Below the pieces are notes generated by a model. That model was not told the origin of the DNA. It worked only from the letters and a program-made list of their open reading frames with translations, and did no database searches. Positions 41,775 through 51,636 of a stretch of DNA of 54,463 nucleotides are shown piece by piece. The stretch spans positions 1 to 54,463 of the forward strand of contig NZ_JAQFWP010000048.1 of the NCBI RefSeq assembly GCF_027706745.1. Reading direction: 5' to 3'. A program made the position numbers and the translations under genes. How positions within the stretch are numbered: position 1 is the stretch's first letter; the number at the start of each line of letters is the position of its first letter. This stretch comes from Nocardiopsis suaedae. Lineage in GTDB: Bacteria > Actinomycetota > Actinomycetes > Streptosporangiales > Streptosporangiaceae.

Positions 41775-44090
41775 TCACGGGGCGGGGCTGTGGCGGCGGG
41801 CGGCCTTGCGCACCTGCGTGGCCCGCCCCTTGACCGGGGGCGGGAGCGCTCGGGTCCGCAGGGTGAAGCTCGGGGACAGCGCCCCGTGGGAGACCAGGCG
41901 GGCGGCGGCCTGGAAGGCGTCCAGATGCGACAGGTCGTGCTCGGAGAGGTTGGGGCGAACGTGGCGCGCCAGGACGTGGGCGTCCTCGGGGCTGACGTCG
42001 AAGAACAGCTTGGAGCGGGCGTTGGCCGAGACCGCTTCGCGAAGGTCGCGGGGGAGTTGGGAGAGGTCCTGGTGGGCCAGGACGAGCCCGGCGCGGTAGG
42101 CGCGCGCTTCGGCGAGCATCTCGTCGATGCCGTAGGGCAAGGTCAGGAAGTTCTGGCACTCGTCCAGGTAGATGCCGATGTCGCGGCGCTCAGCTTCGCC
42201 CTGGCGAGCGCGTGCCAGGACGGCGTTCCAGGTCTGGGCGAGCAGCAGTGAGCCCAGGAGGCTGGAGGTGTCGGCTCCGAGAACGCCCTTGGGCAGCCGG
42301 GCGATGACCACCGCACCGTCATCGAGCAGGCCGCGCAGGTCGAGGCTGTTTTTGCCGCTGGCCAGCAGGTCGCGGGCGAATCCGCGCAGCAGCACGCTGC
42401 GCAGCTTGTTGGCCAGCGGGGCTGTGGCGTGCGCGCGGGCCTGTTCGGACAGGTCTTCGTACCAGGACCAGAACCCTTTGAGGACGGGGCCGGAGGTGCG
42501 GGCGGTGGCGCGGCGCCGGAAGCTCGCGTTCTCCAGCAGGCGCGGGATGTTGGCCAGGCCGGCGTGTGGGGTCCCGGCCAGGGTCAGGCAGGCCGAACGC
42601 AGGATGTCCTCGGTGCGCGGCCCCCAGGAGTCGGCGAAGATCCGTCGGAAGATCCCGGTGACCATGTCGGCCGAGCGCTCGCGTTCCCCGCGCCGCCCGG
42701 AGAGTACGGACAGGGGCGGGGGAGGGGCGTTGTCGTCGGGGTCGATCAGCACCACGCGCTCGATCGCCTCTTCGGGGAGCCGGGAGAGCAGGAGGTCGGA
42801 CTCGCCCTTGGGCTCGATGAATACGCACCCGCGGCCCTTGCCGATGTCGTCGAGGATCATGTTCAGCAGGGTGGTGGTCTTGCCGGTCCCGGTGCCGCCG
42901 ATGACGTGCATGTGGTGGCGTGCGTCCGCCACGCGAAGGCCGATCGGCCGGGGGCGCGCCCCTTCGGCGCGTCCGAGCAGGCGGCTGTCGGGGGCGTTTC
43001 CGGCGATGCCCGGCGGAGGGGATGCAGGCCGGGCAGGGGCGCGCTCCAGGCCGGGCACCATGTCGTCGACCGGGAGGTGGGCCACGGCGGCCAGCTCGCG
43101 GGCCGAGAGCAGGTCACCGCGGTGGAACCAGCGCGCGGCGGCCATGCGCCCGGCGACGATGGGCAGTCGCACGCGCACGTAGTGGTTGTAGTGGGTGAAC
43201 ACGGCGAAGGCCCCGGCGACCGCGTGCGCTCGGCCGCGCCGCCGCTCGGTCTCCTCGGGTGTGGTTCCGGGGCTGGTGACCAGGTAGCGCACCAGTGTTT
43301 CCAGCCGTGGGGCGGTCGCCTTGGTGAGGATGGCGTGGACCTCGCCGGAGACCTCGGGGCGCAGCGCCATCAGCGAGGCGCGGGAGGACTTGCCCGGGGT
43401 GATGGCGTCGAGCAGCCCGGAGGTGCCGTGGGCCTGGCGGAGCCGGGAGGCGGCGGTGTTGGCCTGGCGCAGGCGGCCTCCGGTGACCGGGCGTACCGCG
43501 ACCTGCACGAGCACCTGTTCACCGGGGGCCGGTGAGCCGGCCGCGCCGATCACCGCGCGCAGCGGGTCGTCCTCGTGCCGCGTGGCCAAGGGGAAGTGGT
43601 CCGGGCGGGCGAGGCGCAGCAGGCCGCCGTGACAGGCGCGCTTGGGATCGGGGACGGGGATCGGGCGTGCGGTGGCCGACGCGCCCGGCCATGCCGCCTC
43701 GACGGCGCGCTCGACGAGTCCGGGTGGGATCGGCCCGGGCACCCACAGCCGGATGCGTAAGCCGTCGGAGTCGGTGAGGTACTCCCAGACCACGTGGGGC
43801 TGGCCGAACAGCAGGCGCTTCCACGCGGGCCGCAGCAGCCCGAGCATCCGGGTCCACAGCGCCTCGGCCCCCGACAGGTCCGTGGTCGGGGGCGGCAGGA
43901 TCTCCACGAGCCGGGCGTTGCGCTGCCAGGCCGCTATCCGCACGACGGCCACCACGATGCGCCCCGCATGCACTGCGACCATGACGGCGGGGACGAGCAC
44001 CAGCAGCCACCAGCCGACCGCAGCAAGGACGCCGAGCAGGATCTCGGCGAGCAGCGTCGGCAGGCGGCCCAAGTCGACGAAGATGTCCAT
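41775..44090 (-). CDS. VirD4/TraD-like coupling ATPase
   Basis: Encodes 771 residues from ATG 44090 (overlapping the VirB4-like stop); the frame extends upstream but only inside that gene. Two N-terminal hydrophobic segments (about 5-50) anchor it. Walker A GGTGTGKTT (about 398-406) and Walker B IYLDECQNFL (about 642-651), plus LAHQDLSQLP, are the coupling-protein signatures. It brings DNA to the type IV channel and powers transfer. The C-terminus is basic. Confidence 0.88.
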   Translation of the reverse strand: MDIFVDLGRLPTLLAEILLGVLAAVGWWLLVLVPAVMVAVHAGRIVVAVVRIAAWQRNARLVEILPPPTTDLSGAEALWTRMLGLLRPAWKRLLFGQPHVVWEYLTDSDGLRIRLWVPGPIPPGLVERAVEAAWPGASATARPIPVPDPKRACHGGLLRLARPDHFPLATRHEDDPLRAVIGAAGSPAPGEQVLVQVAVRPVTGGRLRQANTAASRLRQAHGTSGLLDAITPGKSSRASLMALRPEVSGEVHAILTKATAPRLETLVRYLVTSPGTTPEETERRRGRAHAVAGAFAVFTHYNHYVRVRLPIVAGRMAAARWFHRGDLLSARELAAVAHLPVDDMVPGLERAPARPASPPPGIAGNAPDSRLLGRAEGARPRPIGLRVADARHHMHVIGGTGTGKTTTLLNMILDDIGKGRGCVFIEPKGESDLLLSRLPEEAIERVVLIDPDDNAPPPPLSVLSGRRGERERSADMVTGIFRRIFADSWGPRTEDILRSACLTLAGTPHAGLANIPRLLENASFRRRATARTSGPVLKGFWSWYEDLSEQARAHATAPLANKLRSVLLRGFARDLLASGKNSLDLRGLLDDGAVVIARLPKGVLGADTSSLLGSLLLAQTWNAVLARARQGEAERRDIGIYLDECQNFLTLPYGIDEMLAEARAYRAGLVLAHQDLSQLPRDLREAVSANARSKLFFDVSPEDAHVLARHVRPNLSEHDLSHLDAFQAAARLVSHGALSPSFTLRTRALPPPVKGRATQVRKAARRHSPAP

Positions 44091-45871
44091 CACAGCAGGT
44101 CGTCCTCCTCTGCAGCGAGATCCACGGCAAGGGGGCCGTCGCCGTGCGCGGTGTCCAGCAGCTCGGTGGGGTCGGTGGTCACCAATCGGTGCTCGGCCTC
44201 GCTCGCCACCACCTGGAAGGCGACTCGGCGGTCCCCGCTGCACAGCAGCGCCTGGCCGGGGGAGGCGGTGAGCAGGTGCTGCTGCTCGCCCTCGGACAGG
44301 CCGAAGGCGGAGGCCACCTGGTCGATGGCCTGCGGCGCCTGGCGCATGAGGATCTGGGTGGCGGCGTTGGCCACCACGGCCCGCCCCAGCTCGCTACCGA
44401 GCACATCCCCGGCGTCCTGCGTGGCCACCGTCAGCCCGACCCACCTCTTGCGTGCGGCCTTGGCCAAGCGGAACAGGAAGCGGGCGCCTTCGTCGGCCTG
44501 CAAGAGCTGCCAGCCTTCATCGACCAGCACCATGCGCGGATGGTCAGCGCGGGCCTCGGCGACGGTGCGCCAGATCGAATCCAGCGCCAGCAGGGTTCCG
44601 ACAGCCTTGAGCTCATCGGGCAGCTCGCGCAGCGACCAGGACACCAGGTGCCCGGCCGGGCGGCTGGTGGTCGGCGCGGCGAACAGCTCCCGGTGCGAGC
44701 CCGTCACGAACGGCTCGAGCTCATCGGCGACCTGCCGGCCGTCCTCGCCCTCGGAGCGCAGCACCTCGGAGAGGTCGCTGAGCAGCGGGGCGGGCCGGTT
44801 CCAGGTGCGCCGGTCGGTGGTGATCCCGGCCTTGGCGTAGGCGGCCACCAGCGCCCGGTCCAATGCGGCGCGGCGGCGCGGCTCCAAGGGGCGGCCCAGC
44901 ATCACCGCGAGCAGCGTGTGCAAGAACAGAGCCCGGCGGGTCAGCGCGTCGCGCTTGGCCGTCTCGTCCAGCGCCAGATCGAGGGGGTTGAGGTGGACCC
45001 CGGGGGCGCCGAGCCGGATGACCGTGCCGCCCACGGCCTCGGCCAGCCGGGAGTACTCGTCCTCCGGGTCCACTACGGCCGCGCTCACCCCGGCATACAG
45101 GTTGCGCAACAGGTCCAGCTTGCAGAAGTAGCTCTTCCCGGCCCCCGAGCGGGCCAGGACCACGGAGTTGTAGGAGTCCAGGGCCCACCGGTCCCAGACG
45201 ACCACCCCGGAGGAGGCGGCGTTCAGCCCGTACAGGACCGCGGTCGGCGAGGCCTCCACGGCCAGGTCCGGACTGGCGAAGGGGAAGGAGGCCGACAGGG
45301 CTGCGGTGTCCATGCTCCGGCGCTGATCGAGCAGGTCCACCCCGAGAGGCAGTGCCGAGATCCACCCCTGGAGCTGGCGGAACGTCGTGGGACGCGCATC
45401 GAGCAGGAGGGAGGCCAGCAGCGACTGGACGTGCCCGACCTCGTCGTCGAGCTGCTGCTCGGTGGCGGCGTGGACGGTGATGTAGACGCCGACGCGGAAC
45501 AGCTTGCCCTCCCCGCGCGCCAGGGCGGCCGCCATCTGTCGGGCGTCCTCGGCCGCGGCTTCGGTCTCGAAGTCCTCCAGGCGACCCTGTTCGGCATCGG
45601 CCCGCGCTGAGGACTCGAACCTGGCCATCTGGCGCTTGAGGCGGACGGAGGCGACCGCGGGTGGCACGGGCTCTACATGGAGCGAGACCTCCAGTCGGCC
45701 CGGGTAGGTCAGCAGAGGCTCCAACCAGGCATAGCCCACCTCGGGCGGGTACCCGGTGACGACGAACGACGCCGCCACCCCGTCCCCGAGATGGATGCGG
45801 CGCGGCTCGATGTCGACATCGGCCTCCGGAACTCCGCCCCCATCCCCGCGGGCCTCTCGCCTCCTGCGCAT
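44090..45871 (-). CDS. VirB4-like conjugation ATPase
   Basis: Encodes 593 residues from ATG 45871 (overlapping the PrgI stop). Walker A ARSGAGKSYF (about 237-246), VVDPEDEYSRL after it and Walker B MVLVDEGWQLL (about 445) are complete; LTVATQDAGDVLGSE matches the family's sensor region. VirB4 is the conserved energy source of type IV secretion. The N-terminal domain of about 200 residues is the usual one for SCO6880-like/VirB4 proteins of Gram-positive elements. Confidence 0.9.
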   Translation of the reverse strand: MRRRREARGDGGGVPEADVDIEPRRIHLGDGVAASFVVTGYPPEVGYAWLEPLLTYPGRLEVSLHVEPVPPAVASVRLKRQMARFESSARADAEQGRLEDFETEAAAEDARQMAAALARGEGKLFRVGVYITVHAATEQQLDDEVGHVQSLLASLLLDARPTTFRQLQGWISALPLGVDLLDQRRSMDTAALSASFPFASPDLAVEASPTAVLYGLNAASSGVVVWDRWALDSYNSVVLARSGAGKSYFCKLDLLRNLYAGVSAAVVDPEDEYSRLAEAVGGTVIRLGAPGVHLNPLDLALDETAKRDALTRRALFLHTLLAVMLGRPLEPRRRAALDRALVAAYAKAGITTDRRTWNRPAPLLSDLSEVLRSEGEDGRQVADELEPFVTGSHRELFAAPTTSRPAGHLVSWSLRELPDELKAVGTLLALDSIWRTVAEARADHPRMVLVDEGWQLLQADEGARFLFRLAKAARKRWVGLTVATQDAGDVLGSELGRAVVANAATQILMRQAPQAIDQVASAFGLSEGEQQHLLTASPGQALLCSGDRRVAFQVVASEAEHRLVTTDPTELLDTAHGDGPLAVDLAAEEDDLL

Positions 45872-46797
45872 CAGTCCTCCTTCCAGCCGGGCCCGGTGAT
45901 GACAGCCTCCGGGGATGCCTGGCCCTCCGGCGGTGCGGCATTCGGGTCGGTCGGGTTGGCGGCCGCGGCCAGGACGGCAGCCGCCTGGGCGCCGTCGAGG
46001 ATCGCCGCCGAGCTGCCGGCGGCCGCCAGGGCGCGGACCGCGTCCTCGGCCCGGCGCCTCACCGTCGCCGCGCCGTGCCGTCCCTTCCCGGCGGGCTCGC
46101 GGATGACGAGCAGGACTTGCCGGTAGAGCAGGTCCCGCCCCTCGGCCAGGGAGTCGATGAAGTCGGCGTGGTCGCGCGCGGCGCGCTGGAGCGCCGGATG
46201 CGGGAGCGAGGGCACTGCCGCATCGAGCGCGGCGACCAGCGGGTCCAGCCGCACCGCCTCGGCCCTGACGAGGAACTGCACCGGGCAGGCCAGCGAGTTC
46301 AAGAAGGCGCCGAACCCGGCCACGAGGGCGGCCTGCTCCTGCTCGGTGCGCAGGTGGAAGTTGACGGTCGAGCACGAAAGGAGAACGGCGCAACCGTGCT
46401 CGGCCAGATCGATCACCCCGTCCTCACCGACGGCCGAGACCGGCAGGTCCAGAGGAGCAGGCAGGGGCGGGCCCTGGGCGGCGACCCAGCTCGGCATGAC
46501 CTGTTCAGCGCCGTGACGAGTGGAGCGCCTGCGCGCAGAGCGCCGGAACCGCCAGGCGGCCAAGGCGAGCTGGTCCAGGCTCAACCCGTCCCGCTTGACC
46601 AGCGCCGCGGCCGTCGAAGCGCCCAACACCGGGACGGCGACGCCGACCAGCACGGGAAGCGGAGCCGTGTCCAGCAACGGCGCCAGCAGCGCCCACGTCG
46701 CCAGGGCAGGGACCCCGATGATCACGAGCTGGCGGGCGGTGAGCCCGGCCAGGATGCGGTCCTCGCGTTCGATGTCGGCGGGCATGCGCACACGCAT
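45871..46797 (-). CDS. PrgI-family membrane protein (VirB3-like)
   Basis: Encodes 308 residues. MRVRMPADIEREDRILAGLTARQLVIIGVPALATWALL is the PrgI/SCO6880-type start with two close membrane segments (about 22-60). The long cytoplasmic part of about 230 residues is typical for the actinomycete version, ending in an Ala/Pro-rich tail. It sits next to VirB4, as in other Gram-positive conjugation systems. Overlapping stop/start with VirB4. Confidence 0.85.
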   Translation of the reverse strand: MRVRMPADIEREDRILAGLTARQLVIIGVPALATWALLAPLLDTAPLPVLVGVAVPVLGASTAAALVKRDGLSLDQLALAAWRFRRSARRRSTRHGAEQVMPSWVAAQGPPLPAPLDLPVSAVGEDGVIDLAEHGCAVLLSCSTVNFHLRTEQEQAALVAGFGAFLNSLACPVQFLVRAEAVRLDPLVAALDAAVPSLPHPALQRAARDHADFIDSLAEGRDLLYRQVLLVIREPAGKGRHGAATVRRRAEDAVRALAAAGSSAAILDGAQAAAVLAAAANPTDPNAAPPEGQASPEAVITGPGWKED

Positions 46798-48513
46798 CTA
46801 CTCCTCCTCCCTCCTCGGCCTTCGAGGGCGCCCCCGACGCGGCCTGGACCGGACGGGGCGCTTGCGGGGGTCGCGACTGTAGGGCTTGGGCGGCTCGCGT
46901 GGCGGGGGAGGCGCCTGCGATGACGTCTGCGACGACGAGCCGGACGGCCCTGCAGGCGGTGGCCGACGGGGCGGACGCCGCATCTCGGCAGTGGTCTCGA
47001 ACAGCGGCTCCTGCTTGGAGCGCCGTGGGCGGGCCATGCCCGGTATCGGGCCTTGGCGCCACCGCGCTCGAGGCATCCCGGGGACCGGATCCTGACGCCA
47101 CCTTCTGCGCGCGGTCTGCTGGCCGTCATCGGGGAGAGGGGACTGGTACCAGCGGCTGCGTTTGCCGCTTCGGCGCTGCTGGTCTGCGCCGATGTCGTGA
47201 TCGATCCCGGGCAGCGGCGACTGCGTGGGTTTCGGCTTGGGCAGGTCGAGGGGGAGCTCGGGCTGGTGCCAGCGCGGCTTGCCGGTGGCCGGTTTCTGCT
47301 GGGATGCGGCCGCGGCGGAGTGCCGAGCCGCCTGTGGAGCCGCGGTCTTCGCCGTCTTCGCGGCCCTGCCCGCGGCGACCGCCTTTCCGATGCTGCGCAA
47401 GACCAGCATGCTCACCGCGAACTTCGCCACCCGCACCACCGGGCTGGCCTGGTAGTTGAACACCCGCTTGAACGCCCAGAACGGGACGCGCACCAACACG
47501 TACAGGCACGAGATCAACAGGAAGACGTCGACCACGGACCCCGCGGCCTCCCTGAAGTCGACCGCGCCGAGCATCTGCTCCCGGGACAGGAACACCGCCA
47601 CTGCGATGCGCAGGACCAAGGCCTGGGCGACGGGGATGACCAGCACCGCCGCCACGGCCCGCCACCACAGTCGGGCCATGGCCTCGGTCTGCGGTAGCGC
47701 GTGGAAGGCCAGCGCGATCGGCGCCACCGCGCACAGCAGCATCCACAGCATGACGCGGATCAGCGCCGCCAGCAGGAAGAACAGCTGCAGGAGGCCGGCG
47801 ACCAGGAAGAGCAGGACCACCACGAGCAGCTCGGAGGCCGGGTCGGTCACCAGCCGGGCGAAGGCGTTGGCCACTCCTTCCGGGCTCGCCGCATCCCCGA
47901 GGAGGGCGGCCACCACGGCGTTGGTGAACTCGGCCATCATCCGGCACAGGAACCACGAGGCGTTCGCGCCGACGAAGCCCAGCACCAGCCGCGGCAGCAC
48001 CTCCTTGAGGGAGGTGGAGGCCTGGACGGTCGGGTTGGTCATGACCAGGACCCCGGCGATGGTCACCACCAGCACGTAGGCGGTGTTGGTGACCGCCAGG
48101 GAGACCTGCCAGCCCTCCTCGATCCCGCCGGCCGGGATGGGGGTGGAGAGCATGCCGACAGCCGTGTCCACCAGCTTCATCCCGATGAGGCTGGTGACCA
48201 GCGAGAGGACCCAGCCGTGGAAGGCCTCCTCGGCCATGCACCCGTAGTCGAAGGGGCCGCAGGGTTCTTCGGCAGGGGCGTCGGGGTCTTCCACGGGCGG
48301 TGAGGGTTCGGGTCCCGGTTCGGGAGAGGGCTCCGGGCTGGGCTCGGGCTCCTGCTGCTCCGGCGGAGGCTCGGGCGGGGCACCGGGAGAGGGCTCGGGC
48401 GCCTCAGCGGCCACAACCACGGCGGCCGAATTGGTCCCCTGGCTCGGCATGACCGAAAACGCGACAGCGACCGTCAGCACCAGCAGCACGAGAACCGACC
48501 GCCGCCCGGTCAT
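46798..48513 (-). CDS. TrbL/VirB6-like polytopic conjugation protein
   Basis: Encodes 571 residues from ATG 48513 (ATGA overlap with the pilin-like gene). A signal peptide and a long Pro/Glu repeat (PSPEPSPEPGPEPSPP, about 40-75) precede about seven membrane segments (about 95-360). The C-terminal 200 residues are Lys/Arg-rich, containing repeated RWRQ-P-PGM units, and should be cytoplasmic. This is the channel-forming VirB6/TrbL arrangement. PrgI starts directly after its stop. Confidence 0.85.
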   Translation of the reverse strand: MTGRRSVLVLLVLTVAVAFSVMPSQGTNSAAVVVAAEAPEPSPGAPPEPPPEQQEPEPSPEPSPEPGPEPSPPVEDPDAPAEEPCGPFDYGCMAEEAFHGWVLSLVTSLIGMKLVDTAVGMLSTPIPAGGIEEGWQVSLAVTNTAYVLVVTIAGVLVMTNPTVQASTSLKEVLPRLVLGFVGANASWFLCRMMAEFTNAVVAALLGDAASPEGVANAFARLVTDPASELLVVVLLFLVAGLLQLFFLLAALIRVMLWMLLCAVAPIALAFHALPQTEAMARLWWRAVAAVLVIPVAQALVLRIAVAVFLSREQMLGAVDFREAAGSVVDVFLLISCLYVLVRVPFWAFKRVFNYQASPVVRVAKFAVSMLVLRSIGKAVAAGRAAKTAKTAAPQAARHSAAAASQQKPATGKPRWHQPELPLDLPKPKPTQSPLPGIDHDIGADQQRRSGKRSRWYQSPLPDDGQQTARRRWRQDPVPGMPRARWRQGPIPGMARPRRSKQEPLFETTAEMRRPPRRPPPAGPSGSSSQTSSQAPPPPREPPKPYSRDPRKRPVRSRPRRGRPRRPRREEE

Positions 48514-48860
48514 GACAGCCCCAGGAAGCCGCGCAGGATCTCCACCAGGAGCGGGGCCAGGATCGCGACCCCGTAGCCAAGGGCTGCGAACTTCAGGGTG
48601 TCCTTGGCCTTGGACACCTCCCCGGGGTCGCCGCCGGCCAGCAGGTAGCGCAGCCCGCCGATGGTCAGGAACAGCGTCGCCAGCGCGACGAGCAGCCCGA
48701 CCAGCCAGTTCCGGATGTTGGTGACGACCTCGTTCAGGTCGCTGACCCCGGGGTCGGTGTCGGCGGTTCCGGCCAGAGCGGGGGCGGCGGCGATCAGCAT
48801 GAACACGGCGACGGCGAGGAGCAGGACGAAGACGGCTCTGGCGCCCGGTGTGCTCGGCAT
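48510..48860 (-). CDS. VirB2/TrbC-like pilin or small channel protein
   Basis: Encodes 116 residues from ATG 48860 (MPSTPGARAVFVLLLAVAVFML). A signal peptide ending near ALAG is followed by two membrane helices (NWLVGLLVALATLFLTIGGLRYLLAGG and AALGYGVAILAPLLVEIL). Size and pattern match VirB2/TrbC-type proteins at the head of actinomycete conjugation operons. It is the first gene of the seven-gene minus-strand operon. Confidence 0.82.
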   Translation of the reverse strand: MPSTPGARAVFVLLLAVAVFMLIAAAPALAGTADTDPGVSDLNEVVTNIRNWLVGLLVALATLFLTIGGLRYLLAGGDPGEVSKAKDTLKFAALGYGVAILAPLLVEILRGFLGLS

Positions 48861-49256
48861 CGGCTCTCCTCACTGGTGCGGGGCCAGCAGGGGAGGCGGG
48901 GAAGCCGACTACTCCTTCCTGTGCACGGTGGGTTCTCCGGAGGCTCGCTGCTTCCCCGCCCTGGGGAGTGGGGCACCCGTAGGAGCCCTCATCTCTAATG
49001 CAGAACAGGCAGGCCGAGTGCGCTCATCAGGAAGAGTAGAGAGGGAAAACTCTCCCAACCCAGTGAGCTCTCTGAACCGGGCCACGTATCGTCGCAGTTC
49101 GACTGCTGCAGCGGCTCGAAGACTGGGCATGGTCCGTTACCGAGCTACTATGGAATCAGGCGTGTGTCCCCCGTTCTTGGTTACTCGCTGCCGCCGCGGA
49201 CAGGTGACAGTACGACATCCGCCCCACACGGCGACAAGATGGTAGAAGGGCGCAAC
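48861..49256. other. Divergent intergenic region between conjugation operon and HEPN gene
   Basis: It should contain the promoters of both units. Short frames on both strands here (for example 48909-49130 minus) are not supported by a ribosome binding site or family match. I see no strong repeat or promoter. Confidence 0.4.
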
Positions 49257-50606
49257 GTGATCGATCTTCAAGAGCAGGTGGGCAGGGTCCACAATCCCGA
49301 CGTGCGGCCGTTGGTTGCCGAGGCCGTGCGCGCCTACAGCATCGGCTCGGCGCGGTCGGCCATCATTCTGACTTGGACCGCTGTGTGTGCCGATCTGATC
49401 CTGAAGTTCGAGCGTCTTGCTGACGACGGCGATGGGAAAGCGAAGGAATTCGCCTCAAAAATCGAGAATGTGAGGAGCCTGACGGATGTCAGCGTGGCAA
49501 TCCCGCAGATGCAGAAGATCGAAAGTGATCTTCTGAAGGAGGCTCTCGATCGGCAAATCATCGACACCCTCGATCTGAGGGAACTGGAGCGGCTTAAGCA
49601 CGACCGTAATCTGTGCGCCCACCCCTCGCTGACACCCCTGGGCGAGTTCTTCGCTCCGACCACGGAGTACGCGCGCGCTCACCTTACCTCAGCGCTGAAC
49701 TGTCTTCTTACTGTACCTCCCAGTCAGGGCAAGCGGGCCCTGGAGCGATTCCAGCAGCATGTAACGTCTAGCTCTTTCACTGACACACCGGGCTTCATTG
49801 CCCGTACTTTTTACGACCACACCAAGGAGGCGACACGACGCCAGATGGTTGCCCTGGCGGTCAAGCACGCCATGCTCGAACTCGACGTCGGAGATCTCTC
49901 CGTGAACGCCATCGAGATGGCTCGCCGCATGGCCGCATGTGTTCATGCCTTCGTTGAACGCGACCGCGGCCAGGTCGCTGAGCGTATGCAGGGCCTCCGG
50001 GACGACTTCGCTCGGATTGAGGGGGCGAAGATGGTGCGCGCGCTCGGCCGCCTCGGAGATCTCGACATCTTCCGTGAAGCGATTGGTGAGGAGACGCGGA
50101 CTCGCATTAACGACCTGATTCAGACACAGCCGTCGTTGGCGGACGAGGAGTTGCTCTCGTTGACCTCTCTGGAGGAAGTTCGCGCCGCGTTTCCGACTCT
50201 GGAGGTGTCCTTCGCGCAAACTCCTTCCGACGCCGTTCGAGCTCAAGCGATCGGTCGGCGGCCCAGCGCCTTCTTCACTGGACGCCTGGCCCGGATGCTC
50301 CGCGAAGCGCGGGGATTTCGAGCTGCCGAGGCGATCACCACTGACGCTGTGCTGCCAAGTGCTCGGTTCCTGGCCACTGACCAGCTTGCGGACATACTTA
50401 GCGCATGGGCCGACAACATGCAATGCCGGGAAGCTTCGGCGATGCCAGCCAACGCGGTGGCACTGCACGCAACCACTTCGCACCTGCGCCCCGATGATCA
50501 ACCGGTTTGGGAAGAATTTATTCGGAAGGTCCAAGAGGAGAATCCGCCTCCACACTACTATGCCTACGAAGACCTAGCTGCGGCGGTTGAGTTCCGCATA
50601 TTCTGA
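49257..50606 (+). CDS. HEPN-like protein with RX4H motif, candidate abortive-infection RNase
   Basis: Encodes 449 residues. GTG 49257 is chosen because AGAAGGG lies 6 nt upstream; ATG 49239 is an alternative. The N-terminal domain is helical (YSIGSARSAIILTWTAVCADLILKF) and contains LKHDRNLCAHPS, giving R117-x4-H122, the HEPN RNase motif in the usual place at the end of the second helix. The remaining 300 residues are helical and unassigned. Third-position composition is a little less GC-rich than in the conjugation genes. HEPN proteins are often toxins or phage-defence RNases; that role is inferred here. Confidence 0.68.
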   Translation: MIDLQEQVGRVHNPDVRPLVAEAVRAYSIGSARSAIILTWTAVCADLILKFERLADDGDGKAKEFASKIENVRSLTDVSVAIPQMQKIESDLLKEALDRQIIDTLDLRELERLKHDRNLCAHPSLTPLGEFFAPTTEYARAHLTSALNCLLTVPPSQGKRALERFQQHVTSSSFTDTPGFIARTFYDHTKEATRRQMVALAVKHAMLELDVGDLSVNAIEMARRMAACVHAFVERDRGQVAERMQGLRDDFARIEGAKMVRALGRLGDLDIFREAIGEETRTRINDLIQTQPSLADEELLSLTSLEEVRAAFPTLEVSFAQTPSDAVRAQAIGRRPSAFFTGRLARMLREARGFRAAEAITTDAVLPSARFLATDQLADILSAWADNMQCREASAMPANAVALHATTSHLRPDDQPVWEEFIRKVQEENPPPHYYAYEDLAAAVEFRIF

Positions 50607-50668
50607 CCTTGGATGACGGCATTGGTTCCCCTGATTGCTGAATGCAATTGGTTCGGGTGGCCACATTC

Positions 50669-51370
50669 TCAATTAGGCAAGGCTAGAGCCTGTACTATGC
50701 GGACCTGAGCGCGCTCACGGTGGCGGCGGGCAGTGATGTAGGACAATCCGAGCTCATCGGCGGCGTGGATGAGGGACGACTGCTCGATCCGAGTGCGGGC
50801 TATTAGTTCTGCCTCGATGGATGTGAGCGTGCCGTTCCGGGCGTAGTAGGCGAGCAAGGTAAGCGGGCCTTCCGATCGAGAGGGAACAGGGATGGCGTTC
50901 ATCTCCTCGAAACTGGTGGTGTGTCTCTGAGCGCTGAGAACGCGGTAGCGGTGCCGTTGGCCGGCTTTGCGGGCGGCGTAGATCAGCTTCGGGCACAGGG
51001 CCTGTGTTGCCGGGTCGATGGTCTTCAGCTCGGCCAGGAACGCGGTGAGCATCTCGGCCTCGATGTCGGCGGCCTCATTCGGCAGGTCGCGGCAGAGCCG
51101 CCGGCGGGCGGCGGCAAGACCCGGCAGTGCGAGCCCGACGGCGATGACCGTCCATGCCGGATCGCCCTCGCGGGCGCGGGTGACGATGCCGCGCCACACC
51201 TTGTCGGCGGTCGGGCGGTCGGCCTTCAGGAGCCGCTGGGTTGCCGCGGCGGCGGACAGGTCGTGGGGCGGCATGCCGATCAGTTCGGCCAGCTCGCTTC
51301 CCGGCGGGCCGGTGTCTTCGAGGAGGAGTGCGAGGGCGTTCTGGAGGGTGGAGAACGGGGTCGTCGGCAT
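50669..51370 (-). CDS. Sigma-factor region 4-like HTH protein
   Basis: Encodes 233 residues from ATG 51370 (GGGAGG 7 nt upstream). The C-terminus (TRIEQSSLIHAADELGLSYITARRHRERAQVRIVQAL) is a sigma-70 region 4-type helix-turn-helix. The middle has a helical, region 2-like stretch (PLTLLAYYARNGTLTSIEAELIA). Such proteins are frequent next to integrase genes of actinomycete elements. Function unknown; it could regulate excision or transfer genes. Confidence 0.65.
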   Translation of the reverse strand: MPTTPFSTLQNALALLLEDTGPPGSELAELIGMPPHDLSAAAATQRLLKADRPTADKVWRGIVTRAREGDPAWTVIAVGLALPGLAAARRRLCRDLPNEAADIEAEMLTAFLAELKTIDPATQALCPKLIYAARKAGQRHRYRVLSAQRHTTSFEEMNAIPVPSRSEGPLTLLAYYARNGTLTSIEAELIARTRIEQSSLIHAADELGLSYITARRHRERAQVRIVQALALPN

Positions 51371-51636
51371 TGCGAGCCTCCCTGTGGTGTCAGGAGCCCT
51401 CATGAAGCACCGGCCTCTTGAGCAGCAACAACGCACACTTGTTGGGTGTGATCTGGGCTGATGTGGCGCGTTCGCCCGGCGTGCGCGGATGCGGGGCCTC
51501 ACCGGACGCAGAGGTGGAGGCGAGAGGGATGCGCACGCTCTGCGTACGCGAACGCGTCGTCGCCGGGTGGGTGAGCGCGGTGGGCCGGGTGGGCCTGAGT
51601 CTTTGGTGAGGCTCGCTGTGGTCCGACGCCGTTGCC
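51371..51636. other. Divergent intergenic region
   Basis: Lies between the sigma-4-like gene (minus) and the PAPS-reductase-like gene (plus). No supported gene or strong repeat. The promoters of both should be here. Confidence 0.35.

Noticed and set aside
44094-44243. N-terminal extension of the VirD4-like protein
   Set aside because: Lies within the VirB4-like gene; ATG 44090 overlaps that gene's stop and gives the membrane start.
48909-49130. 73-codon minus-strand frame upstream of the pilin-like gene
   Set aside because: No ribosome binding site and no recognisable domain; the start slightly resembles a regulator but ends in low-complexity sequence.
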